Part shown: positions 9,089 through 16,930 of the stretch, in pieces
Layout: every line of letters starts with the position of its first letter
Numbering within the stretch: position 1 is the stretch's first letter
DNA from: JACDER01 sp963842575
GTDB lineage: Bacteria; Actinomycetota; Thermoleophilia; Gaiellales; Gaiellaceae
NCBI GenBank assembly: GCA_963842575.1
Contig: CAWJGS010000004.1
Location: 620,001 to 684,000, forward strand
Reading direction: 5' to 3'
Length of the DNA: 64,000 bases
The notes under the pieces: generated by a model
What the model was told of the DNA's origin: nothing
Seen by the model: the letters and a program-made list of their open reading frames with translations, nothing else
The model's database searches: none
Position numbers and translations under genes: made by a program

Positions 9089-10123
9089 CTAGGTCCACTC
9101 CCGGACGTCACCCGGAACGAGCAGCGGCGCGAGCCGTGCGACGAGGGCCCGCGCGTCGAAAGCCTCGGCGGGAGCGAGTGCGCCCGCGCCGCGCCCTTCC
9201 CCGGCCATGAGCGCCTCGGCACCGCGTGCGATCAGCAGCCCGGTGAGCCGGTAGACATCGGTTCCTGTCAGGGTCGTGCGTCGTGTGCCCTGCGCGCCGC
9301 GCGCTTCCGCAACTACGGTGAACGTGGCTTTCTGCCGCTTCTCCTCGTCCGGATCCTTGCGACCCACTGCGGCGCTCAGTCGGAAGAGCGGGGCGACGAT
9401 TCCCGCGGCCGGCGCGAGCCGAACGGCCACCCGGGGAGCTCTGACGTAGGAGCGCACGTCTTGGACGTCCGTGTGTCTCGGCACGGACAGCGGCTCCGTC
9501 CCGCTCCACTCGACCACCTCGCGCTCGCCGAACGGAAACGTCATCTTGCGCGACGTGGCGGCGAAGCGGGAGGGGACGAGCTGCCCTCCGCTCCAGGCGA
9601 CGAGGGGCTGGCGCATGATCTGCGCCATCGAGCGGCGCGTGCCGCGACTCGACTTCGTGCCGGAGACGGAGTAGGCGACCGTGATCTCGTGCAGCGGCTC
9701 GAGGCCGTCGGCGGCGAGCCGCGCCGCCAGGTCGCCGGGGACGTAGTCGAACCCGAACGACGTGAGCAGCACCACCCCGCGTCGCTCGGCCTCCGGCCCG
9801 TACTGCTCGTACACGATGCGCGCGTAGGCCTGCTCACCGCTCGTGTCCAGGTAGTGCGCGCCGGCGCGGATCGCCGCGGCCACCGGCGCGTGGCCGAGCT
9901 CCAAAAACGGCCCGGCGCAGGACGCGACCACGGTTGCACCATCGAACGCCGCGGCCAGCGCTTCCTCGTCCTGCGCGTCCGCGACGCGGATCTCCTCTCC
10001 GCGCGCCATTGCCTCGAGCGCCTCGCGGCGGCGGCCGACGAGCCGGAGCGGGATCCCGAGCGCGCGCGCCTCGTCGCAGACGAGCCCTCCCGTGTATCCG
10101 GTCGCGCCGAGAACGGCGAGCAC
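9089..10123 (-). CDS. saccharopine dehydrogenase-like NAD(P)-binding enzyme (trans-acting enoyl reductase type)
   Basis: The Rossmann start is VLAVLGATGYTGGLVCDEAR, followed by LRLVGRRREALEAM and VVASCAGPFLELGHAPVAAA. The motifs HYLDTSGEQAYAR and LLTSFGFDYVPGDLAA match the saccharopine dehydrogenase-like group that includes mycobacterial trans-acting enoyl reductases. GTG 10123 places the first strand at the N terminus and gives 344 residues. It likely reduces or oxidises a lipid-linked or small-molecule substrate. It is divergent from the OsmC gene. Confidence 0.82.
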   Translation of the reverse strand: MLAVLGATGYTGGLVCDEARALGIPLRLVGRRREALEAMARGEEIRVADAQDEEALAAAFDGATVVASCAGPFLELGHAPVAAAIRAGAHYLDTSGEQAYARIVYEQYGPEAERRGVVLLTSFGFDYVPGDLAARLAADGLEPLHEITVAYSVSGTKSSRGTRRSMAQIMRQPLVAWSGGQLVPSRFAATSRKMTFPFGEREVVEWSGTEPLSVPRHTDVQDVRSYVRAPRVAVRLAPAAGIVAPLFRLSAAVGRKDPDEEKRQKATFTVVAEARGAQGTRRTTLTGTDVYRLTGLLIARGAEALMAGEGRGAGALAPAEAFDARALVARLAPLLVPGDVREWT

Positions 10124-10146
10124 GGACGCAAAGATACGGTTCGGCG

Positions 10147-10555
10147 ATGCCGATCCGGGTGAAGCCGAAGGCACTACGCGGTCGCTCTGGACCGCTCCGG
10201 CGTCATCGCGGCGGACGGGGACGAGCTCCCCGCGGGCGCCGGCTGGACGCCCGAGCACCTGCTGCTGGCAGCCGTCGCGCGCTGCGGCGTCAACTCGCTG
10301 ACCTGGTTCGCGCGCAAGGACGAGATCGAGGTTCAGGCTTCGGCGACGGCGACCGGCGTGGTCGCGCGACGGGACGACGCGCGCAACGCGTTCGTCGACA
10401 TCCAGTGCCGGCTCGAGGTCGAGCTGACGCCGGAGCCCGAGGACGGCAAGCTCCGTCCGTTGCTCACGCGGGCCGAGCGCGGCTGCTTCATCGGCAACTC
10501 GCTGAGCCCGCACCCGCGATACTCATGGGTCGTGAACGGAAAGGAGATCTCGTGA
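10147..10555 (+). CDS. OsmC-family peroxiredoxin, frame break near the N terminus
   Basis: The main reading contains WTPEHLLLAAVARCGVNSLT and later RGCFIGNSLSPHP, the two redox cysteines of OsmC/Ohr proteins, which reduce organic hydroperoxides. The start MPIRVKPKA is in another frame and joins YAVALDRSGVIAADGDELPA near 10168 if one base is dropped; the length of 409 fits one extra base. It ends in a 4-base GTGA overlap with the next gene, so the two are probably translated together. Confidence 0.8.
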
Positions 10556-11718
10556 CGGTCGAAGCCCGGCTCGACATCGACGCGGTGCGCCGCCGCTTCT
10601 CGGCGCTCGACTCGCCGCTCGCCTTCTTCGACGGCCCCGGCGGCACGCAGGTGCCGGACGAGGTGATCGACGCGATCGCGCGCTACCTCCGCGAGTCGAA
10701 CGCGAACGTCGGCGGCCCGTACGGGACGAGCCGCGCGACCGAGGCGCTGATCACGCAGGCTCGGCTGACGGCGGCCGACTTCCTCGGCTGCACGCCGGAG
10801 GAGACGATCTTCGGCGCGAACATGACGACGCTCAACTTCGCGCTGACGCGCACCGCTGGGCGCGAGCTCTCGCGCGGCGACCAGGTGCTCGTGACGCGCC
10901 TCGACCACGACGCGAACGTCTCGCCGTGGCTCGAGCTGGAGCACGACCTCGGGATCGAGATCGGGTTCGTGGACATCGACGACGAATGCCGGCTCGACCT
11001 CGACGACCTCGAGCGGCAGCTGACGGATCGGACGAAGGTGGTCGCCTTCCCGGTCGCGTCGAACGCGGTCGGGACGCTGGTTGACGTCCCACGCGTCGCC
11101 GAGCTCGCGCATTCGGTGGGCGCGCTCGCCTGGGCGGACGCCGTCCACTACGCGCCGCACGGCCCGATCGACGTGGCCGCGTACGGCGTGGACGTCCTCA
11201 TCTGCTCGCCGTACAAGTTCTACGGCCCGCACCTCGGGACCGCGTTCGCGCGGCGCGAGCTGCTCGAGCGCTGGCGTCCGTACAAGGTGCGCCCGGCGCC
11301 GGAGGAGCCGCCCGGCCACCGCTTCGAGACCGGGACGCTTCCGCACGAGCTGCTCGCCGGATACGTCGCGGCCGTCGAGTACATGAGCTCGATCGGCTGG
11401 GAGGCCATCCAGTCGCATGAGAACGAGCTCGGCGAACGCTTCCTCACCGGCCTGCCGGAGAAGGTCGAGCTGTACGGGCCGCGCACGCTGGAAGGCCGCG
11501 TGACGACCTTCGCCTTCAACGTACAGGGCCGAGGGGCGCGTGAAGTCGCCGAGCGGTTGGGCGAGGACAACATCGCCGTCTGGCACGGGAACTACTACGC
11601 GGTGGAGGTCATGCGCCGGCTCGATCTGGAGCCGGAAGGCGCGGTCCGCGCAGGCATCGTCCACTACAACACGGCCGAGGAGGTCGACCGGCTGGTCGAG
11701 GCGCTGGGTCGGTTTTAG
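10552..11718 (+). CDS. cysteine desulfurase-like PLP enzyme
   Basis: This class V aminotransferase-fold protein (388 residues) opens RRRFSALDSPLAFFDGPGG and has the helix SNANVGGPYGTSRATEALI, the PLP-binding Asp/His region AWADAVHYAPHG and the Schiff-base Lys in ICSPYKFYGPHLG. The pattern matches the SufS-like subfamily of VC1184 type rather than housekeeping IscS. The activity could be sulfur mobilisation or another PLP lyase reaction. The GTG start at 10552 overlaps the OsmC stop, which links it to thiol or peroxide metabolism by context only. Confidence 0.85.
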   Translation: MTVEARLDIDAVRRRFSALDSPLAFFDGPGGTQVPDEVIDAIARYLRESNANVGGPYGTSRATEALITQARLTAADFLGCTPEETIFGANMTTLNFALTRTAGRELSRGDQVLVTRLDHDANVSPWLELEHDLGIEIGFVDIDDECRLDLDDLERQLTDRTKVVAFPVASNAVGTLVDVPRVAELAHSVGALAWADAVHYAPHGPIDVAAYGVDVLICSPYKFYGPHLGTAFARRELLERWRPYKVRPAPEEPPGHRFETGTLPHELLAGYVAAVEYMSSIGWEAIQSHENELGERFLTGLPEKVELYGPRTLEGRVTTFAFNVQGRGAREVAERLGEDNIAVWHGNYYAVEVMRRLDLEPEGAVRAGIVHYNTAEEVDRLVEALGRF

Positions 11719-11905
11719 CTCGTCACGGGGACGGCCGTGCGGGCAAGTTTGAGTCCGGCTAACTCCATCCTCTGTTGCGATAATCACAACCCGGCAATCC
11801 CCCGCTGGGGGTGGCGCCTTCCGGCGGAGGCGCGACGAGCGTCGAGCGGTTGTTCACCGTAAACGCCGCCGTTCGACCGCCAAGGACGATTGCGAAAGAA
11901 TTCCG

Positions 11906-13114
11906 CTAGTAGATGTGCAACTTCTCAAGGAGTGCGAGCGGCTCATCGAGCGATTCGAACAAATCCTTGTTGTGCTTGATCATCTTGCTGCGCATGTACA
12001 CGCGAAGCCACTGCTTGTAGATGTACAGCTCGTAGCGATCGAGCATGTCTCTTACGGGCAGGTCCCGTTGCGCGATGAGCCCCGCTAGAAACATCGCACA
12101 CTCGAAGCCAAGCGAAATCGACTGAAAGTAGGGCGAGCCGATCGCGGAGTCGCCGGCGAGGAAGACTGGCGACCTTGCGAACGGATGGTCAATTGGCCCT
12201 GCTGTAACGAACTGCCTACTGGTCGCATTACGCGCGCGGTACAGATCCAGTGGTATCCGGAGAATCTCCAGGTCGCCGAGTATTTCCCCGTTCGTTTCCT
12301 GCTTGACGTTGTCAATGAATCTGTCCATCGACTCCGCGGCACTGGGTAGGTTGCTGCGAAGCCACTCGCCGTCGACGCGGGCCGGCATCGCCTCGTACTC
12401 TTCGGCGCTGACGCTGACAATGCCTGTGACGTGGCTGATGTTGCCGTCGTAGTGGGTGCGGTGCACCATCGGTATGAACTTGTAGTGCGCGTTCTCGATG
12501 TTCTTGTAGTACTTGCAGTATTCGTTGCAGTCGTATTGCTGCCCATACAAGAAGGTGATGACGAGCGCGTATTCGAGCCGGACCCTGACCGTGTTCGCGT
12601 CCTCATGCACCTCGCCCGAGCTGGGCACCAGGTGATCTCGAAGCAGGGAGTTGCAGCCCGTGGTGTCGATGAGGACGTCCCCCGGGTGGAGCATCGCCAT
12701 CGCACTCTCCGCGTTCACAACGGCCGTGGTGCGCCTAACCCCATTCAGCCCACCCGCATCGATCAGATCGCTGAGGGAGCGCTCGATGGAGTTAAGCGGG
12801 CAGAACCCCAGCACCCAGTTGTTCAGGAGCGCACTTAGGTCCGAAGAAATGGACTGTCTGAACGCGAGGCCCTGGTCGAGCTCTTGCGGATCGAAGATGG
12901 CCCCGACGCTATCTCCGTCGATGGAATCGACGCGGTAGCTCTCGACGGAATCCGCCACGAGGTACTGCGCAAGCTGGACCATGCGCGTGCGTGTGTACTC
13001 GCGCCGCTTCTCATACAGGTGCACAGAGAACCCCTCCAGAGACTGGAGGAGTGCTGTGAGCATCAGGCCGACGGGTCCCGCGCCGACCACGTGCACTCGC
13101 ATGTCGGAGGGCAT
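11906..13114 (-). CDS. FAD-dependent monooxygenase-like protein
   Basis: The N terminus carries the dinucleotide-binding motif VHVVGAGPVGLMLTALLQS, and the C-terminal part has the second FAD motif PVFLAGDSAIGSPYFQS. The layout resembles aromatic-ring or tetracycline-type hydroxylases and related halogenases. The middle has unusually many Tyr, Asn and Cys residues (QQYDCNEYCKYYKNIENAHY). ATG 13114 or 13102 are the likely starts; the longer reading upstream is Arg-rich and not family-like. Codon use differs clearly from the flanks, suggesting transfer. The substrate is unknown. Confidence 0.75.
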   Translation of the reverse strand: MPSDMRVHVVGAGPVGLMLTALLQSLEGFSVHLYEKRREYTRTRMVQLAQYLVADSVESYRVDSIDGDSVGAIFDPQELDQGLAFRQSISSDLSALLNNWVLGFCPLNSIERSLSDLIDAGGLNGVRRTTAVVNAESAMAMLHPGDVLIDTTGCNSLLRDHLVPSSGEVHEDANTVRVRLEYALVITFLYGQQYDCNEYCKYYKNIENAHYKFIPMVHRTHYDGNISHVTGIVSVSAEEYEAMPARVDGEWLRSNLPSAAESMDRFIDNVKQETNGEILGDLEILRIPLDLYRARNATSRQFVTAGPIDHPFARSPVFLAGDSAIGSPYFQSISLGFECAMFLAGLIAQRDLPVRDMLDRYELYIYKQWLRVYMRSKMIKHNKDLFESLDEPLALLEKLHIY

Positions 13115-13502
13115 TGGAGCGGCCAGCGACCTCAAGGCGGTGCGTCGTAGAGGTTTCGCAGCGAACGGGACATCCAGCAGCCATCCCCGGCGAGTTCGAA
13201 GACGTCGCTCACTCGGTAGGGCGCTTGCTCCGCGTGTCGCTCCACGCACAACATTGTGTCATGCGCCAGCTTCCCGGTCTGAGACGGCAGCTCTACGCTA
13301 GGACAGGCCGTGCGCGCAGTCGCTTGCAATCCCGCCGTTTGACCGCCCGCTAGGCAGGATGAGGTCGCGAGCGTTACGACCCGTGCGGTGGAACGAGGCG
13401 GTTGCGCTCGATCGTGAAGCCTGCCGCGCGCAGGAATGGGAGTGAATGCCCGCTTGCACATCGGTTACCGGCGGGACATCCTCCGCGATCAGGACGCGGG
13501 GT
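13115..13502. other. 388-base gap, no convincing gene
   Basis: This is the upstream region of the FAD monooxygenase and the downstream side of the gene at 13503. On the minus strand, 13376-13450 can be read as HSLPFLRAAGFTIERNRLVP, which resembles the last strand-helix of a methyltransferase, but nothing precedes it in frame. It may be a gene remnant. I see no clear promoter or repeat. Confidence 0.3.
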
Positions 13503-13772
13503 TTACGTTGGGGTAACGAACCAGACCTGGGGCCGCCCCTGAACGCCCGCCTGCTGCATCACGTCCTTCAGTTCCTCGGACGAGGCGAACGCGCGAGCCG
13601 CCTCAGCCGACGTGAAGTCGTGCCACACGGTGACCTCGTTCGGATTATCGATCGCCTGGAACACGGCGTCATCAGTGACTCCCATGGGGCGGCGCACAGC
13701 GTCGAAATCGTCGTACGCCCTCCGCCATGCTTCGTAGTCGGCAACGGTATGTCGGACAAACAAGCGAACCAT
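13503..13772 (-). CDS. small antibiotic-biosynthesis-monooxygenase-like (dimeric alpha/beta barrel) protein
   Basis: The 89-residue product MVRLFVRHTVADYEAWRRAY ... NPNEVTVWHDFTSAEAARAF ... QAGVQGRPQVWFV has the beta-alpha-beta-beta layout of the ABM/EthD ferredoxin-like fold, with the characteristic VTVWHDF strand followed by a helix and an ELKDVMQQAGV segment. Such proteins act as small cyclases, monooxygenases or stress proteins. The exact activity is unknown. It lies in the same island as a second small protein of similar design (14412-14675). Confidence 0.75.
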   Translation of the reverse strand: MVRLFVRHTVADYEAWRRAYDDFDAVRRPMGVTDDAVFQAIDNPNEVTVWHDFTSAEAARAFASSEELKDVMQQAGVQGRPQVWFVTPT

Positions 13773-13878
13773 TCGGGCTCCCTTCTTGATTTCCGGGCGG
13801 GTCTGAGCGGATGCCCTCTCGCGTCTTCGCAGCGCGACCGTGTTTATAGCAGCCGAACAGTGGCGTTAGCCTTCGGCA

Positions 13879-14058
13879 GTGACGATCTGCTCGAGCTGCG
13901 GCTATGTGAACAGCGCGAAAGCGGAATTTCGGAACGCCACGGATCCTCGGCGGCGCGGACGGTTCACTCGCGGCGACCTTCCGGTAGTGATGATTGAGCT
14001 CATGCGGAGTGTCGTCCTCGGGTGCCGATACGGTTGCTTGGAAGCTGGGTCAGAGTAG
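13879..14058 (+). pseudogene. possible zinc-ribbon fragment of a cyclase-like gene
   Basis: From GTG 13879 the reading VTICSSCGYVNSAKAEFRNA resembles the N-terminal zinc ribbon of cyclase/ATPase proteins (CxxCGxxNPxGAKFCxxCG), but the second CxxC pair is gone (FRN instead of FCN) and the reading then becomes featureless and stops after 60 codons. It could be a decayed N terminus or chance similarity. Confidence 0.25.
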
Positions 14059-14070
14059 GAAGGAGTCCTC

Positions 14071-14361
14071 GTGTCGGTATACGACAACATTGATCGGAAG
14101 GCGGCCGGGAAGATGCAGCCGTGTCCGACCTGCGGCGGCGAGCAATTCGCACCGTGCGCCGCGGATGCATCACTCACCATTCCCGGAACCAAAATGACGA
14201 CGCAGCCGCAGCAGATGGAAGCATCACTCACCGTTCCCGGAATCAGCAGAACGACGGAACCGCCGCAGATGGAACCAATGGTAATTCACGCCGTCGCAAT
14301 CGCCTGTACGAACTGCGGCTGCTTGCGATTCTACGAGGTCGGCTTGGCGAATTCGAAGTAA
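14071..14361 (+). CDS. small zinc-ribbon protein with an internal 18-residue duplication
   Basis: The 96-residue protein starts at GTG 14071 with AGGAAGGAG just upstream. It has one CxxC pair near the N terminus (QPCPTCGGEQF) and one near the C terminus (ACTNCGCLRFYEVG), together a treble-clef or ribbon zinc site. Between them are two copies of an 18-residue segment, ASLTIPGTKMTTQPQQME and ASLTVPGISRTTEPPQME. The insert would separate the two halves of the metal site by a flexible loop. The function is unknown. Confidence 0.7.
   Translation: MSVYDNIDRKAAGKMQPCPTCGGEQFAPCAADASLTIPGTKMTTQPQQMEASLTVPGISRTTEPPQMEPMVIHAVAIACTNCGCLRFYEVGLANSK
14167..14274 (+). repeat. in-frame 54-bp tandem duplication
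   Basis: Unit 1 is 14167-14220 and unit 2 is 14221-14274. Both begin GCATCACTCACC and end CAGATGGAA; they differ at scattered positions, some changing amino acids. The 18-codon period preserves the frame of the zinc-ribbon gene. Confidence 0.9.
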
Positions 14362-14411
14362 CCGCCTCGTGCACAATCCCAATGCCCGATTAGACCTCGA
14401 CGCGGCAGGAG

Positions 14412-14675
14412 CTACGACTCGACGAGAATCACGAGCGTTTCGGGGAGAACGCCGTCGTGAGCCATCGCCTCTGCGGCCTCAGGCGTTTCCATCGCGGCCA
14501 TGACCACATCCATGTCGGGCACGTCCATTAGCAGGGCGACTCGAGTCCGGTTCGTCGGGTCGACAAAGGTTCGGATGTTGGTCACTCCCAGCGGGCCGAA
14601 GAACTCTTCGCGCTTCGGCGACGCAAGCCAGTGATCCGTGTCCTTGACGTCGTGGTGAGCGATGACAGTCGGCAT
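14412..14675 (-). CDS. small hypothetical protein, probable ferredoxin-like fold
   Basis: The 87-residue product starts MPTVIAHHDVKDTDHWLASP and continues EEFFGPLGVTNIRTFVDP, RVALLMDVPDMDVVMAAM and VLPETLVILVES. Alternating strands and helices fit a small alpha/beta barrel monomer similar to SgcJ/EthD/ABM proteins. An AAAGGAG motif precedes the ATG at 14675. No function is assigned. It is on the same strand as the other small fold protein in the island. Confidence 0.7.
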   Translation of the reverse strand: MPTVIAHHDVKDTDHWLASPKREEFFGPLGVTNIRTFVDPTNRTRVALLMDVPDMDVVMAAMETPEAAEAMAHDGVLPETLVILVES

Positions 14676-15104
14676 GGCGACTCCTTTCGGCGTGGACGCA
14701 GGCCCGCAGGGCTGGGCCGATCCTATACTCGCTCCGCCGAGAAGGGTGCCTCCTTCGAGCCGTGACAGCTGCTCTGTAACGGAGCGACGCCTGAGTCGAG
14801 TCCGGTTCGGGCAAGGATCGACGCTTCAGCATGGCGATGCGGGCTGCGCCACGAACGCCCTAGCTGAGTTATGCCGAGGCTGGCTTCGACTTCCTCGGCG
14901 GCCTCGGGTGACGCGCCAGCGCCCATCGCAACTTGGGTCGCGCGGTCATCGAGCTGCTGCTGAAGGAACTCGACCTGGCGCAGCTGAGCTCCGCACTCGA
15001 TCGGCAAACCTTAGAGCGCGATCAGGGCATCATCTCAAGTAGCTCCCTTATCGGGGTCAAAAGGGCTTGAAAGCTGTCCGGTTAGGTCCGAGTAGCATCG
15101 AAGC
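14676..15104. other. 429-base gap, one doubtful short reading
   Basis: On the minus strand a TTG at 15007 opens a 94-codon frame whose first half (LRQVEFLQQQLDDRATQVAM) is plausible helix, but its second half is composition-driven and no Shine-Dalgarno is visible. I do not call it a gene. TTGAAA at 15066-15071 could be a -35 element for the epimerase gene, but a matching -10 is weak. Confidence 0.3.
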
Positions 15105-16070
15105 GTGCGGCTGCTGGTCATAGGCGGGACGAGGTTCCTCGGACGGGCACTGATCGAGGACGCGCTCGCGCGCGGCCACGACGTCACGCTCTTCAACCGC
15201 GGCCAGACGAACCCCGAGCTCTTCCCCGAGGCCGAGCGGATCACCGGTGACCGCGACGGCGGGCTCGACGCGCTCGCCGGGCGCGACTGGGACGCGGTCG
15301 TCGACACGTGCGGCTACTTCCCGCGCATCGTCCGCGCCTCTGCGGAAGCGCTCAGCGACGCCGTCGGGACCTACGTCTTCATCTCCACCATCTCGGTCTA
15401 CGCCGACCTGTCCGAGCCGGTCGACGAGTCGAGCCCGCTGGGGACGATCGAGGACGAGACCGTCGAGGAGTTCGGCCCCGAGTTCGAGAACTACGGCCCG
15501 CTCAAGGCGCTCTGCGAGCAGGCGGTGCAGGACGTATACGGCGAGCGAGCGCTGATCATCCGCCCCGGCTTCATCGTCGGGCCGCACGACCCGACCGACC
15601 GCTTCACCCACTGGCCGGTGCGCGCCGCGCGCGGCGGGACGATGATCGCGCCGGGGCCGCCCGAGCGACCGTTCCAGTTCGTCGACGTACGCGATCTCGC
15701 CGCGTGGATTCTGACGATGGTCGAGGAGGGCCGGAACGGCGTCTTCAACGCGACCAACGAGGGCGTGCCCCTCGGGGACGTGCTCGCCGAGGCCGACTCG
15801 GATGTGGTCTGGGCGCACGACGAGTGGCTGGTCGAGCAGGGCGTGGACGAGCAGGAGCTGCCCCTCTGGTCCGCGGACGCTCGCTTTGCCGCGCTGCACG
15901 AGGCGAACGTGTCCAGGGCAGTCGCCGCCGGCCTCACGTTCCGCCCGCACGCCGAGACGTCGCGCGACACGCTCGCCTGGCGAGGGATCGACGCGGAGCT
16001 GAACGCCGGCATGAACGCGGAGCGGGAGGCCGAGTTGATCGCCGCGTGGCGCGAACGCCCATCCTCGTAA
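15105..16070 (+). CDS. NAD-dependent epimerase/dehydratase (extended SDR)
   Basis: The Rossmann motif is at the very start (MRLLVIGGTRFLGRALIEDA), with the SDR catalytic set FISTISVYAD (Ser) and YGPLKALCE (Tyr-x-x-x-Lys) and the helix RPGFIVGPHDPTDRF. It belongs to the extended SDRs acting on nucleotide sugars or similar substrates; 321 residues is a normal length. The real substrate is unknown. Its 3' end overlaps the sulfotransferase start by 25 bases, so the two are likely co-transcribed and may modify the same glycan or lipid. Confidence 0.85.
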   Translation: MRLLVIGGTRFLGRALIEDALARGHDVTLFNRGQTNPELFPEAERITGDRDGGLDALAGRDWDAVVDTCGYFPRIVRASAEALSDAVGTYVFISTISVYADLSEPVDESSPLGTIEDETVEEFGPEFENYGPLKALCEQAVQDVYGERALIIRPGFIVGPHDPTDRFTHWPVRAARGGTMIAPGPPERPFQFVDVRDLAAWILTMVEEGRNGVFNATNEGVPLGDVLAEADSDVVWAHDEWLVEQGVDEQELPLWSADARFAALHEANVSRAVAAGLTFRPHAETSRDTLAWRGIDAELNAGMNAEREAELIAAWRERPSS

Positions 16071-16930
16071 CGGGGATGCACCGATCCGGGACGACCTGGG
16101 TCGGGCGCATCTTGACCGCCTCACGCGAGGCCGTCTACCTGCACGAGCCGCTCAACCCGCTCTCCGCGCCGCAGCTTCTCGGCCTACGAATCGAGCGGCA
16201 GTACGTGTACATCACGGAAGAGGACGAGAACGGCTTTCCCGAGGCGTACCGGCGCCTCCTGGGCTTCCCGCTCGGCGCAGCCCGCGCCGAGCGCAACGCT
16301 GCGCAGCAGCTGCGTCGCGCGGTGCGGCTCGCGCATGCTCGGGTGACCGGCGCACGCGCCCTGCTGAAGGATCCTTTCGCCGTCTTCTCCATCCCGTGGT
16401 TCGCGCGCCGGCTCGGCGCGCAGGTCGTCGTCGTCGTGCGCCGGCCCGAAGCCGTCGCGGGCAGCGCGAAGCGGCTCGGCTGGGGGTTCGATACGCGCTG
16501 GGTGCTGGGCCAGCCGCTCCTCATGCGGGACCGTCTGGAGCCGTACAGAGCCGAGCTCGAGGCCCAGCCTGACACTCTCGTGGGCCAGTCCGCTCTCCTC
16601 TGGAAGATCGTGTACGGCACCGTTCGCGAGGACGCGCGCGAGCTCCCGCAGATCACGCTCGTCCGGCACGAAGACCTCTCGCGGGAGCCGCTCGACGGCT
16701 TCCGGCGCCTGTATGGATCGCTTGGCCTCACCTTCGGCGAGCGTTCGAGAAATGCCGTCGAGCGGACGACCAGCGCGAGCAACCCGCCCGAAACCGACCT
16801 CTCGGTTCCCGGGTCGGTCCTGGTGAACAGCGAGGCGAACCTCGAGAGCTGGAAGACGCGTCTGACGCCGGAGGAAGTGGAACTCGTGCGCGCGGAGACG
16901 GACGAGCTCGCCGCCGAGCTCTACTCGTAG
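16046..16930 (+). CDS. PAPS-dependent sulfotransferase
   Basis: The 5'-phosphosulfate loop is VTGMHRSGTTWVGRILTA near the N terminus, and the 3'-phosphate-binding region follows in VVVVVRRPEAVAGSAKRLGW. The C-terminal helix is LTPEEVELVRAETDELAAEL. These enzymes transfer sulfate from PAPS to sugars, lipids or proteins. GTG 16046 starts inside the epimerase gene and gives 294 residues. The genetic coupling with the epimerase suggests sulfated glycan or glycolipid synthesis (inference). Confidence 0.85.
   Translation: MARTPILVTGMHRSGTTWVGRILTASREAVYLHEPLNPLSAPQLLGLRIERQYVYITEEDENGFPEAYRRLLGFPLGAARAERNAAQQLRRAVRLAHARVTGARALLKDPFAVFSIPWFARRLGAQVVVVVRRPEAVAGSAKRLGWGFDTRWVLGQPLLMRDRLEPYRAELEAQPDTLVGQSALLWKIVYGTVREDARELPQITLVRHEDLSREPLDGFRRLYGSLGLTFGERSRNAVERTTSASNPPETDLSVPGSVLVNSEANLESWKTRLTPEEVELVRAETDELAAELYS

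Larger units (their letters stand above)
11719..15104. other. lower-GC accessory stretch with widely spaced short genes
   Basis: From about 11.75 to 15.06 kb the base composition drops visibly, AT-rich codons (AAC, TAT, ATT, AAA) become common and the genes no longer overlap. Non-coding gaps of 187, 388, about 300 and 429 bases occur, unlike the dense surroundings. The content is an FAD monooxygenase, two small ferredoxin-fold proteins, a zinc-ribbon protein and gene fragments. No integrase, transposase, tRNA or flanking direct repeat was found. Recent acquisition is an inference. Confidence 0.55.
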
